Shown in pieces: positions 1 through 5,651 of a stretch of 7,473 nt of DNA. Both the position numbers and the translations under genes were made by a program. The stretch covers positions 1 to 7,473 of the forward strand of contig CAMKQS010000067.1 in assembly GCA_946414975.1 (NCBI GenBank), read 5' to 3'. Every line of letters starts with the position of its first letter. Positions within the stretch are counted from its first letter, which is position 1. The notes below the pieces were generated by a model, which saw only the letters and a program-made list of their open reading frames with translations, was not told where the DNA came from and did no database searches. Source of the stretch: an uncultured Caryophanales bacterium (GTDB lineage: Bacteria; Bacillota_I; Bacilli_A; RF39; UBA660).

Positions 1-1174
1 CATTGTAATTATCATATAATTTGCACAATAAAGAAAATATTGTAGATTTTCCTGCGCCACTTTTTCCAACAAAAGCAACTGTTTCATTTGCATTAACCTT
101 AAAACTCATATTATTTAAAACATTTCTTTCATTATCGTAGGAAAAAGAAATATCACGAAATTCAAAATCACCATTAATTTCATCTAAATGCAATTTTCCA
201 AATTTTTCTTTACTAAATTTCTTTTCATCCATTATTGAAAAAATTCTATCACAAGAAAGATTAAAGCCTTTTATAGTTTTAATTAATGATCCGCTATTAC
301 TGATGAAATCGGTTACTTTAGACATAGAATTGTATAATATAATTGCAATTGCAATTGCCATCATGCCATTATATATCAATAATGCTATTAAAGATATTAA
401 TAGAAATCTGTAAATAAAGATTGAAAGCCAAAAAACAAATTCCCATTTTCTATTTGTATCGTCTAATTCATATCTTTTTTGATTTAAGACTTCTACTTTA
501 GAATTCAATATGTTTTTAAAACTATCATAGGCATTTAATATTTTTATATCTTTTGCTCCTCTTACAGTTTCACTAATAAAACTTGTAGTTCTTTCATTTT
601 CTTCTTTAAATGCTTTATCTTTTATAGAATAATTTTTTTCTCTATGTAATGCTATTATGAAAATAATTATAGTGCATAATACAAAATATAAAAAAGCAAT
701 CTTATTCAATATAAATATTGTAACAAAGACACCTATGTCTGATAACAATTGTCCTAATACTTGTATTAAATCCTTAAATAATGTTGCTAAACTACTGGTA
801 TCACTTGTTATTCTTTGAATAAATAATCCTGAACTATTTTTATCTATACATTCTTTTTTTATTGTTAATATTTCCTCGCTTAATGAAGACTGCAAACCAG
901 TAAATAGATTTTTGTATATTTTTTGGTAACATCCTCTTAAAAAATAATAAATTGTATTATGTGACAATTCAATCAAGAAAACAAGCAATGCAGTTAAAAA
1001 TAACCCAAACATATCATTATTTGTTAATTTTATGATTAATCTAGCACTTAACAAGATAACAGATATTCTAATAGCAACAAACAATATGTTGTAAACAATG
1101 CATTTAAAAATAAGCAATTTATTATTTTCTGCATATTTCCATAGTTTTTTAAAGTTTTCAATAAATAATTTCAT
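1..1174 (-). CDS. ABC exporter half-transporter, permease fused to ATPase (3' part missing)
   Basis: Reading the minus strand from an ATG at 1172-1174 gives an open frame of 391 codons that runs off the window edge. The N-terminal part has about six hydrophobic segments (roughly residues 21-48, 55-78, 139-157, 159-177, 247-268, 270-283), with the typical exporter coupling stretch SETVRGAKDIKILNAYD at 201-217. The nucleotide-binding domain begins near residue 335 (FEFRDISFSYDNE, the A-loop tyrosine) and contains Walker A GKSGAGKST at 370-378. The Q-loop, signature, Walker B and H-loop lie outside the window. This order, membrane domain then ATPase, is that of type IV (B-type) exporters, which act as homo- or heterodimers in the cytoplasmic membrane and are usually about 570-600 residues. 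A ribosome binding site (GTGAGGT) lies just upstream of the ATG. The substrate (drug, lipid or peptide) cannot be told. No partner half-transporter is visible upstream, where the region is intergenic. Confidence 0.95.
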   Translation of the reverse strand, partial: MKLFIENFKKLWKYAENNKLLIFKCIVYNILFVAIRISVILLSARLIIKLTNNDMFGLFLTALLVFLIELSHNTIYYFLRGCYQKIYKNLFTGLQSSLSEEILTIKKECIDKNSSGLFIQRITSDTSSLATLFKDLIQVLGQLLSDIGVFVTIFILNKIAFLYFVLCTIIIFIIALHREKNYSIKDKAFKEENERTTSFISETVRGAKDIKILNAYDSFKNILNSKVEVLNQKRYELDDTNRKWEFVFWLSIFIYRFLLISLIALLIYNGMMAIAIAIILYNSMSKVTDFISNSGSLIKTIKGFNLSCDRIFSIMDEKKFSKEKFGKLHLDEINGDFEFRDISFSYDNERNVLNNMSFKVNANETVAFVGKSGAGKSTIFSLLCKLYDNYN

Positions 1175-1198
1175 AAAGTACCTCACATCCTACATTAA

Positions 1199-1204
1199 AT
1201 TATA
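1199..1204 (-). promoter_or_regulatory. Possible -10 box for the ABC transporter gene
   Basis: On the minus strand a TATAAT lies 25 bp before the start codon of the ABC transporter, close to its ribosome binding site. No convincing -35 hexamer is seen 16-18 bp upstream, so the promoter would be weak, or activator-dependent. In a region this AT-rich a chance TATAAT is possible. Confidence 0.35.
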
Positions 1205-1234
1205 CTATTAATTTTATCAATTTTATCATTTCTG

Positions 1235-1263
1235 TTTAAAATATCTTAAATTTATGTTAAAAT
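1235..1263 (+). promoter_or_regulatory. Extended -10 promoter for a short structured RNA
   Basis: TTTAAA (1235-1240, four of six matches to the -35 consensus), a 17-bp spacer and TAAAAT (1258-1263, five of six) are seen. The TGT directly before the -10 box gives a full extended -10 element (TGn). Transcription would begin near 1270, and the next clear signal downstream is the terminator hairpin at 1350-1374. No open reading frame follows. Confidence 0.5.
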
Positions 1264-1269
1264 ACAAAT

Positions 1270-1374
1270 AGAAATTAGTTGTATTAACAACATTCTTTAT
1301 AAGTGATGAGTTTCAAACTATCTTACTTATCGCTCCATTGATAAATAATCCGAACTTTTATAGTTCGGTTTTAA
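1270..1374 (+). ncRNA. Candidate ~105-nt structured RNA (sRNA or terminated leader)
   Basis: The stretch between an extended -10 promoter and an intrinsic terminator has no open reading frame but can fold into three consecutive hairpins. Hairpin 1 pairs GTTGT (1278-1282) with ACAAC (1287-1291). Hairpin 2 is a 10-bp stem, 1302-1311 with 1325-1334, closing a 13-nt loop; two of its pairs are G-U on the plus strand and would be A-C mismatches on the minus strand, which supports plus-strand transcription. Hairpin 3 is the terminator. I recognise no known riboswitch or sRNA family. It is either a free small RNA or a prematurely terminated leader of map, whose own promoter lies about 100 bp further down. 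The 5' and 3' ends are inferred from the promoter and terminator. Confidence 0.45.
1350..1374 (+). terminator. Intrinsic terminator of the short RNA
   Basis: CCGAACT (1350-1356) and AGTTCGG (1362-1368) form a perfect 7-bp stem with a 5-nt loop, followed by TTTTAATATT. This is the most GC-rich inverted repeat of the intergenic region. The T-run lies on the plus-strand side; a weaker AT tail on the other side means some bidirectional use cannot be excluded. Confidence 0.7.
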
Positions 1375-1379
1375 TATTA

Positions 1380-1479
1380 AAGAAAAACTACGATTAACTT
1401 TATGCATAACATGCTATATATTTTTGATGTAAATGGCAGGCTTTATTTGCTTTTTACTTTGGTTAAAGTAATGTAAGAA
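1380..1479. other. Non-coding stretch upstream of the map promoter
   Basis: No gene-like frame is seen here. The only local structure noted is a small hairpin, TACTTT (1455-1460) with AAAGTA (1465-1470) around a GGTT loop. It has no T-run after it, so it does not look like a terminator. It could belong to an extended leader if the RNA starting near 1270 reads through. Confidence 0.3.
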
Positions 1480-1508
1480 TTGAAAAAAATAGACAATTGT
1501 GCTATTAT
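1480..1508 (+). promoter_or_regulatory. Promoter of map
   Basis: TTGAAA (1480-1485, five of six to consensus), a 17-bp spacer and TATTAT (1503-1508, five of six) form a good housekeeping-type promoter. Transcription would start near 1515, leaving a 5' leader of about 40 nt that is almost filled by the palindrome at 1517-1538 and the ribosome binding site. Confidence 0.75.
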
Positions 1509-1516
1509 TGTTGAAG

Positions 1517-1538
1517 AAAAACTTTATATAAAGTTTTT
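1517..1538. repeat. Perfect AT palindrome in the map leader
   Basis: AAAAACTTTAT is followed directly by its reverse complement, a 22-bp perfect palindrome, and a T-run continues to 1541. It lies between the map promoter and the ribosome binding site (GTGAGGTGAT, 1542-1551). As RNA it would be a hairpin with a UAUA loop next to a U-run, resembling a weak intrinsic terminator or a 5'-end stabiliser. As DNA it could be an operator. All but two of the 22 bases are A or T, so the structure is not very stable. Confidence 0.5.
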
Positions 1539-1554
1539 TTTGTGAGGTGATTAT

Positions 1555-2307
1555 ATGATATCAATAAAAAGTGAAAGAGAAATAGAGCTAATGAGAAAAG
1601 CAGGAATGATGGTTTCAAAAACTCATAAATATTTAAAACCATTTATTAAGGAAGGAATTACTACTAAAGAACTTGATAGAATTGCAGAAGATTATATTAG
1701 AAGTATGGGAGGAGTTCCAACTTGTAAAGGTTATGAAGGCTTTCCTTCAGCACTTTGTACTAGTGTTAATGATACAGTAGTACATGGAATACCAGATAAT
1801 TATAAATTAAAAAATGGAGATATAATTACGATTGATATGGTTATTGGATATAAAGGATATCAAGGAGATGCTGCGTGGACTTATGCAGTTGGAAATATAG
1901 ATGATGATAAAAAATATTTAATGGAACATACAGAAAAAGCTTTATATGAAGGGGTAAAAAAAGTAAAACCAGGTAATAGGATAGGAGATATTTCTGCATC
2001 AGTTTATAAATATGCAAAAGATCACAATTTGGGAGTTGTAAGGGAACTATGTGGACACGGAATTGGTACAGAAATGCATGAAGCACCTGATGTTCCTAAT
2101 TATGGTACTCCTAATACTGGACCTAGACTTAAAGAAGGAATGGTTATATGTATAGAACCAATGCTTAATTTTGAAAGTTCGAAAGTATATTTAATGGATG
2201 ATGAATGGTCTGTTAAGACAATGGATAAAAGTCCTTCAGCACATTATGAGCACACTGTTTTAGTTACAAAGGATGGTTATGAAATATTGACACCAAGATT
2301 AGACTAA
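1555..2307 (+). CDS. map: Methionine aminopeptidase, type I
   Basis: The 250-residue product is a cytoplasmic metalloenzyme that removes the initiator methionine from new proteins when the second residue is small. All five metal ligands of the family are present: D94 (TIDM), D105 (GDAAWTYAVG), H168 (CGHGIG), E201 (IEPML) and E232 (HYEHT). The substrate-side histidine H77 (VHGIP) is also there. Length is close to that of other type Ia enzymes, with no N-terminal extension or zinc-finger domain. The start is fixed by GTGAGGTGAT four bases before the ATG. The gene stands alone behind its own promoter instead of next to the ribosomal protein/secY/adk genes, where Firmicutes often carry map, so it may be a relocated or second copy. 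No strong terminator follows, and the next promoter begins only two bases after the stop. Confidence 0.97.
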   Translation: MISIKSEREIELMRKAGMMVSKTHKYLKPFIKEGITTKELDRIAEDYIRSMGGVPTCKGYEGFPSALCTSVNDTVVHGIPDNYKLKNGDIITIDMVIGYKGYQGDAAWTYAVGNIDDDKKYLMEHTEKALYEGVKKVKPGNRIGDISASVYKYAKDHNLGVVRELCGHGIGTEMHEAPDVPNYGTPNTGPRLKEGMVICIEPMLNFESSKVYLMDDEWSVKTMDKSPSAHYEHTVLVTKDGYEILTPRLD

Positions 2308-2308
2308 T

Positions 2309-2337
2309 TTGACAAATTTTTTTTAATATGCTAACAT
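2309..2337 (+). promoter_or_regulatory. Promoter of the small cysteine-motif gene
   Basis: A perfect TTGACA (2309-2314), a 17-bp spacer including a run of eight T, and TAACAT (2332-2337, four of six) are seen immediately after the map stop codon. Transcription would start near 2344. This rules out the in-frame ATG at 2328 as the start of the next gene, because it lies inside this promoter. Confidence 0.65.
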
Positions 2338-2369
2338 ATCTTCTAATTTCTGAAAGGGGGAATTGTGTT

Positions 2370-2831
2370 ATGAGTAAAAAATTAACAACGATATATCAGA
2401 AAACTAATGGTATAACAGATAAAATAGATTATACAAGAGAAAGAAGAAATATTGTTGAGAGTAACAATAAACATTTATGTTGGGATTGTCTAAATGGTAG
2501 TCCTGCTAAATGTAAAAAAGTATATGATGTCAGAAAAAAGAGCATTAATGATTATGATTTTATTATAAATGGATATCAAATTATTGATAAAGATAATTGT
2601 CTTGAAAGTTTTATTGTTTCAAAATGTAATAACTTTGTTTTAGAAGAAAAAAAAGAGCTTACAATTCAGAAGAAAGCTAAATTAAGACAAATAAGAAGAG
2701 AACTAATTATGGCATATTTCGGTGCTAATGATATGGAAGAAGCAGAAGAAATACGTGAAGATATGATAAAAACTGGTAATTTAAGACCGTTTGATATTTA
2801 TTATAAGGATAAAGAAAAAATTAAAAGATAA
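2370..2831 (+). CDS. Small protein with a probable four-cysteine zinc site, phage-like
   Basis: The 153-residue product has no function I can name. Residues 35-48 read HLCWDCLNGSPAKC, giving C37, C40 and C48. A fourth cysteine, C86, lies in SFIVSKCNNF, and C77 is nearby. The order CxxC-x7-C ... SxxVxxCxxF recalls small zinc-binding proteins found in Firmicutes phages; this is from memory and unverified. The C-terminal third (about 92-153) is highly charged and helical, with many Lys and Glu. The start at 2370 is chosen because GAAAGGGGG (2352-2360) stands nine bases before it; the in-frame ATG at 2328 would add 14 residues but lies within the promoter. The gene has its own promoter and a terminator overlapping its stop codon, so it is a single-gene unit and does not share the operator module of the following genes. 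Confidence 0.8.
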   Translation: MSKKLTTIYQKTNGITDKIDYTRERRNIVESNNKHLCWDCLNGSPAKCKKVYDVRKKSINDYDFIINGYQIIDKDNCLESFIVSKCNNFVLEEKKELTIQKKAKLRQIRRELIMAYFGANDMEEAEEIREDMIKTGNLRPFDIYYKDKEKIKR

Positions 2832-2852
2832 AAAATCTTTTATTTTTTTTTT
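2822..2852 (+). terminator. Intrinsic terminator overlapping the stop codon
   Basis: TAAAAGAT (2822-2829) pairs with ATCTTTTA (2835-2842) in an 8-bp stem with a 5-nt A loop, followed by ten consecutive T (2843-2852). The stem includes the last codons and part of the TAA of the cysteine-motif gene. It separates that gene from the regulated operon whose -35 box starts ten bases later. Confidence 0.75.
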
Positions 2853-2861
2853 GTAAAAGTA

Positions 2862-2890
2862 TTGACAAAATATAATGTTATTAATATAAT
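2862..2890 (+). promoter_or_regulatory. Consensus sigma-A promoter of the ATPase operon
   Basis: TTGACA (2862-2867), exactly 17 bp, then TATAAT (2885-2890): a perfect match to the housekeeping consensus. Transcription would start near 2897, 77 bases before the ATPase start codon. A promoter this strong with an inverted repeat around its -10 box is typical of a gene kept off by a repressor. Confidence 0.9.
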
Positions 2891-2899
2891 GTTAATAAC
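2877..2899. promoter_or_regulatory. Operator 1: inverted repeat enclosing the -10 box
   Basis: GTTATTAA (2877-2884) and its exact reverse complement TTAATAAC (2892-2899) flank a 7-bp centre that holds the TATAAT. A dimeric protein bound here would block RNA polymerase. Near-identical copies occur at 2931-2953, 5629-5651 and 5684-5706, and a weaker one at 6450-6472. I cannot assign it to a known regulator family by sight. Confidence 0.8.
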
Positions 2900-2916
2900 A
2901 GCTGACGAAACTGTTA
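2896..2916 (+). promoter_or_regulatory. Inverted repeat at the 5' end of the transcript
   Basis: TAACAG (2896-2901) and CTGTTA (2911-2916) are separated by nine bases, CTGACGAAA. The predicted transcription start falls at its left end, so it can be a 5'-terminal mRNA hairpin that blocks decay or binds a ligand, or a second protein site. The copy at 5648-5668 keeps both arms exactly and eight of nine loop bases. Loop conservation favours recognition of the sequence over stem formation alone. Confidence 0.6.
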
Positions 2917-2930
2917 AAATTTTATGTTTA

Positions 2931-2953
2931 GTTATTAACAAAATGATAATAAC
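2931..2953. promoter_or_regulatory. Operator 2: downstream copy in the 5' untranslated region
   Basis: GTTATTA (2931-2937) and TAATAAC (2947-2953) are exact reverse complements around a 9-bp centre. The element differs from operator 1 at three of 23 positions. Its start lies 54 bp after that of operator 1, close to five helical turns, so two bound dimers would lie roughly on one face of the DNA, as expected for cooperative binding or looping. It ends 20 bases before the ATPase start codon, before the ribosome binding site. Confidence 0.7.
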
Positions 2954-2973
2954 AAACAAAGGAAGGTGATACC

Positions 2974-4719
2974 ATGGATGAATATAGAAGTGGTAAATAT
3001 TTTGTTGCATGTAAAAGTAAGCAATATAACAACATTATAGTTAAGGATCAATTAGATATGTTATGTCCTGATGGATATACAGTGAAAACGTATAATGATA
3101 CTAATATTTTCTTGGCAAAAATTGTATATAGTGAATATATAGAAGATAGAGATCCATATAAAAACTATGATTCTAATATTGTTGCTGTTAGTGGATTTGA
3201 TCAAAAAGAAATTGAAGAGGCAAATGATCTTTATAGTGATTATGGAGAATCAGATTATGATAGAAAACATAGTATTATTAATAAAATGTATAAGGATTAT
3301 AATGAAAATGTTTTTTCAGCACTCCGTCATAAAATAGATTTTTGTTCAGTTATTTGGGATAAATATAATAAAAAATTAGTTGCAGGTGTAACTGATGGCA
3401 ATAATACGTATTCTCATTTATATTATGGATATGATAATGATTCTAATATTATGTATTCTAATAGTGAAGAGATATTAAGCAGTTTGTGTGATAAAGTATA
3501 TGAATTAGAATCAAATTCATATATGATTGATAATACTATTTATGATCTTGATGGTAATGAAAGAAATAGAGGTGATAATATGAGAAATCAGTTTGTTAAA
3601 GAAACAAGAGAAAATGCAGATTATCTATTAAAAGGAATTAATACAATGCTTTTTCAAATTACTGGTGAAGAAGTTAGAAAACAAATAGATGATAATATTA
3701 ATGATTATCTTAAATCTGATGATCCTAAGAAAAAAATAGAAGATTATATTGTTAATCAGCTTGATAATGATACTAAAATTGAAGTTTTAAAATTGGTAAA
3801 GAATAAGATGGAAGAGCTAAATATAGAACAACAGGTTAATGAAAAGATTACTAATATATTGGATGATGCTGTAGAAGAGTATAAGAAAAAAAACATTGTT
3901 CCAATAAATAATGTAATTACTTTAAATGATGTAAAAAAGGGAGAAACTGGTGGAGGTTTCTTTCATGAAAAGTTTGAACAGATTTTAAGGCAAGTTCAAA
4001 TAGATGAACCAATAATGCTAATAGGTCCAGCTGGAAGCGGTAAGAATGTTGCTATAAAACAAGTTGCAGATGCTTTAGGATTTCATATGTATTATACTAA
4101 TAATGCATCTAATGAATTTAAACTTACTGGCTTTATTGATGCTGGTGGAAACTATAGAGACACAGAATTTTATAAAGCATTTAAAAATGGAGGTATATTT
4201 TTCTTAGATGAAATTGATAATTCAGATCCTTCAGCTTTAATAGTTATAAACTCAGCACTTGCAAATGGTTATATGGCATTTCCACATGAAACAATAGAAA
4301 GACATAAAGACTTTAGAATTATTTCTGCTGCTAATACTTGGGGTAAGGGAGCTGATTTACAATACGTTGGTAGAAATGCCCTAGATGGAGCAACTCTAGA
4401 CAGATTTGATAATATTTTCTTTGATTATGATAAAAACTTGGAAAGAGCATTATATCCAAATGAAGAAGTATTAGAATTTATGTGGTCATTTAGGAATGCA
4501 GTATATAATACTAAAATGCCACATATTGTATCAACAAGGGGAATAGGTAAAGTATATAAAAAAGAAATTAATAATATTCCTGTTAATGATATATTAACAT
4601 CAAACGTTATTAAGAATTTACAACAAGATGATTTAAATACATTAATTGGATCTATGAATAATATTAGTAATAATAATAAGTATTATTATGCAGTGAAGAG
4701 ATTATCAATAAGAAGGTAG
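2974..4719 (+). CDS. CobS/MoxR-like AAA+ ATPase with amidotransferase-like N-terminal domain
   Basis: The 581-residue product has three parts. Residues about 1-190 resemble the glutaminase (Ntn) domain of class-II amidotransferases such as asparagine synthetase: VIWDKYNKKLVAGVTDGN (126-143), then HLYYGYDNDSNIMYSNSEEIL (148-168) and CDKVYELESNSYM (172-184), matching the RDRxGxKPLYY, SExxAL and C..V..LPPG pattern. The catalytic Cys-2 is absent (residue 2 is Asp), so glutaminase activity is unlikely. Residues about 200-310 look helical and charged. Residues about 325-520 are an AAA+ module of the CobS/MoxR class: Walker A GPAGSGKN (351-358), Walker B GIFFLDEID (407-415), sensor-1 region AANTWGKGAD (452-461) and arginine-finger region LDGATLDRFD (470-479). 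Such ATPases usually remodel a target together with a vWA partner, and the next gene probably encodes it, four bases downstream. Walker A has Asn where Thr/Ser is usual. The start follows AAGGAAGGTGAT. The substrate is unknown. Confidence 0.88.
   Translation: MDEYRSGKYFVACKSKQYNNIIVKDQLDMLCPDGYTVKTYNDTNIFLAKIVYSEYIEDRDPYKNYDSNIVAVSGFDQKEIEEANDLYSDYGESDYDRKHSIINKMYKDYNENVFSALRHKIDFCSVIWDKYNKKLVAGVTDGNNTYSHLYYGYDNDSNIMYSNSEEILSSLCDKVYELESNSYMIDNTIYDLDGNERNRGDNMRNQFVKETRENADYLLKGINTMLFQITGEEVRKQIDDNINDYLKSDDPKKKIEDYIVNQLDNDTKIEVLKLVKNKMEELNIEQQVNEKITNILDDAVEEYKKKNIVPINNVITLNDVKKGETGGGFFHEKFEQILRQVQIDEPIMLIGPAGSGKNVAIKQVADALGFHMYYTNNASNEFKLTGFIDAGGNYRDTEFYKAFKNGGIFFLDEIDNSDPSALIVINSALANGYMAFPHETIERHKDFRIISAANTWGKGADLQYVGRNALDGATLDRFDNIFFDYDKNLERALYPNEEVLEFMWSFRNAVYNTKMPHIVSTRGIGKVYKKEINNIPVNDILTSNVIKNLQQDDLNTLIGSMNNISNNNKYYYAVKRLSIRR
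3568..3582 (+). promoter_or_regulatory. Strong internal ribosome binding site and ATG within the ATPase gene
   Basis: AGAGGTGAT (3568-3576) stands before an in-frame ATG at 3580-3582 (Met203). GAGGTGAT is an eight-base match to the 16S rRNA 3' end at good spacing (five bases after GGTG). The site falls at the junction between the amidotransferase-like domain and the helical/AAA+ part. Translation from here would give a 379-residue ATPase without the N-terminal domain. Confidence 0.5.
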
Positions 4720-4723
4720 TACT

Positions 4724-5605
4724 ATGTATAAGTATTATAAAAAAAATGAATATAATATAATGTATCATTATTTTGATTCAATAATAGAATATTTAAATTA
4801 TCTTGATAATACTCCAATTGCTAATGGATTTCAAAATTATGATTTATCAAGTGAGGATACAGATTATGATTGGTATAAAACAAATAGCTTAGACGAGGCA
4901 AAAGAGTTAATAAAATATGGATATAATGAAAATTTTGATAGATTTTTAGAATTAAAATTAAAATTAGAAAAATATATAAAATTAAGTGTGAAAAAAAATA
5001 AACAGTATAATTATTATGTTGGGTATGCACCAGATGTGAAAGCTTATTTAGAAGGCAACCCATTATCTATGTTAAATAAAGAAAAAGAAATGAGAAAGCA
5101 AATTGATATTTATTTTAATATAGCTTGTGCATGTTATACTGATAATAATCAAATATTTAATAGAGGGGTTATAACTTTAAGTTTAATAGAAGTATTAGAA
5201 AGTTTAGGTTTTAATGTTAATTTAAATTTATTTGAAATAGCTTCTTGTAATGATCAGTTGATATATTTTGTATGGAATTTTAAAAACATTCAAGAAAGAT
5301 CAAATATTAGAAAATTATATTTTCCAATGTGCCATCCATCATTTCTAAGAAGATTATCATTTAGATTAAGAGAAGAAACTAAAGATATAAATAGCTCTTG
5401 GCAATGTGGTTATGGAAGACCAGGCGATGATAGCCTAGTAAGAAAAATAATAGATTTAAAGGAAAATGATATTGTAATATCACAACCTAGTGAAATGGGG
5501 ATAAGTGGATTAGATTTGATTGATGATGCTAATAATATGTATGATATTATTAATAGAAAAACTAATATCGAAGATTTTGAATTTAAAAAAATATTAAAAA
5601 AATGA
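4724..5605 (+). CDS. Partner of the CobS-like ATPase, probable degenerate vWA-domain protein
   Basis: The 293-residue product begins four bases after the ATPase stop, with AGAAGG just before it, so the two are translationally linked. Visible blocks are YAPDVKAYLEGNPLSML (101-117), a vWA-like alternation IDIYFNIAC ... NRGVITLSLIEVLESLGFNVNLNLFEIAS (127-174), FPMCHPSFLRRLSFRLRE (200-217) and WQCGYGRPGDD (226-236). The middle block resembles the first strand and following helix/strand of vWA domains such as CobT, but the metal-site DxSxS motif is missing (DIYFN at 128-132), so metal-dependent binding is probably lost. From memory, proteins with the PDVxxYLxGxPxxM and HPxFLRR blocks sit beside CobS-like ATPases in phages and bacteria; the family name was not verified. 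No signal peptide or membrane segment is seen. The likely role is target selection for the ATPase. The first about 95 residues are acidic and Tyr-rich. Confidence 0.75.
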   Translation: MYKYYKKNEYNIMYHYFDSIIEYLNYLDNTPIANGFQNYDLSSEDTDYDWYKTNSLDEAKELIKYGYNENFDRFLELKLKLEKYIKLSVKKNKQYNYYVGYAPDVKAYLEGNPLSMLNKEKEMRKQIDIYFNIACACYTDNNQIFNRGVITLSLIEVLESLGFNVNLNLFEIASCNDQLIYFVWNFKNIQERSNIRKLYFPMCHPSFLRRLSFRLREETKDINSSWQCGYGRPGDDSLVRKIIDLKENDIVISQPSEMGISGLDLIDDANNMYDIINRKTNIEDFEFKKILKK

Positions 5606-5613
5606 AAAAAAGG

Positions 5614-5642
5614 TTGACAAATTATTTAGTTATTAATATAAT
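5614..5642 (+). promoter_or_regulatory. Consensus sigma-A promoter of the NAD-salvage operon
   Basis: TTGACA (5614-5619), 17 bp, then TATAAT (5637-5642), again a perfect consensus with the same geometry as the promoter at 2862. It begins eight bases after the stop of the vWA-like gene, and no terminator lies between, so read-through from the upstream operon is also possible. Transcription would start near 5649. Confidence 0.9.
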
Positions 5643-5651
5643 GTTAGTAAC
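5629..5651. promoter_or_regulatory. Operator 3: inverted repeat enclosing the -10 box
   Basis: GTTATTAA (5629-5636) and TTAGTAAC (5644-5651) flank the same 7-bp centre as operator 1, with a single difference from operator 1 in 23 positions. It overlaps the -10 box in the same way, which indicates that the same repressor acts on both promoters. Confidence 0.8.

Larger units (their letters stand above)
2877..2924 (+). repeat. 48-bp promoter-region direct repeat, copy 1
   Basis: This stretch matches 5629-5676 with only three differences in 48 bases (at 2895, 2907 and 2917). It spans operator 1, the -10 box, the presumed transcript start and the TAACAG/CTGTTA inverted repeat. Such identity between two promoters 2.75 kb apart, in the same orientation, points to duplication or to strong selection on the whole block. 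Confidence 0.9.

Noticed and set aside
1841..2086. Minus-strand open frame opposite map
   Set aside because: It lies fully within the well-supported methionine aminopeptidase gene; its composition (Leu, Tyr, His-rich) is the usual antisense shadow and it lacks a ribosome binding site.
2306..2324. Possible terminator after map (AATTT-GAC-AAATT followed by T residues)
   Set aside because: Five A-T pairs with a three-base loop is too weak, and the sequence is better explained as the -35 box and spacer of the next promoter.
2328..2369. Upstream in-frame ATG that would add 14 residues to the cysteine-motif protein
   Set aside because: It lies inside the TTGACA-N17-TAACAT promoter and upstream of the expected transcript start, with no ribosome binding site; the ATG at 2370 has a strong one.
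2877..2953. Spaced repeats considered as a CRISPR or iteron array
   Set aside because: Only two copies per locus, each an inverted repeat locked to a promoter and start codon, with no unique spacers and no Cas or replication initiator gene; operators explain it better.
3880..3900. Run of A residues in the ATPase gene considered as a programmed frameshift site
   Set aside because: The reading frame continues through intact into the AAA+ domain, and no alternative frame product is evident.
4821..5063. Minus-strand open frame opposite the vWA-like gene
   Set aside because: Antisense shadow in AT-rich coding sequence, hydrophobic low-complexity product, no start signal.
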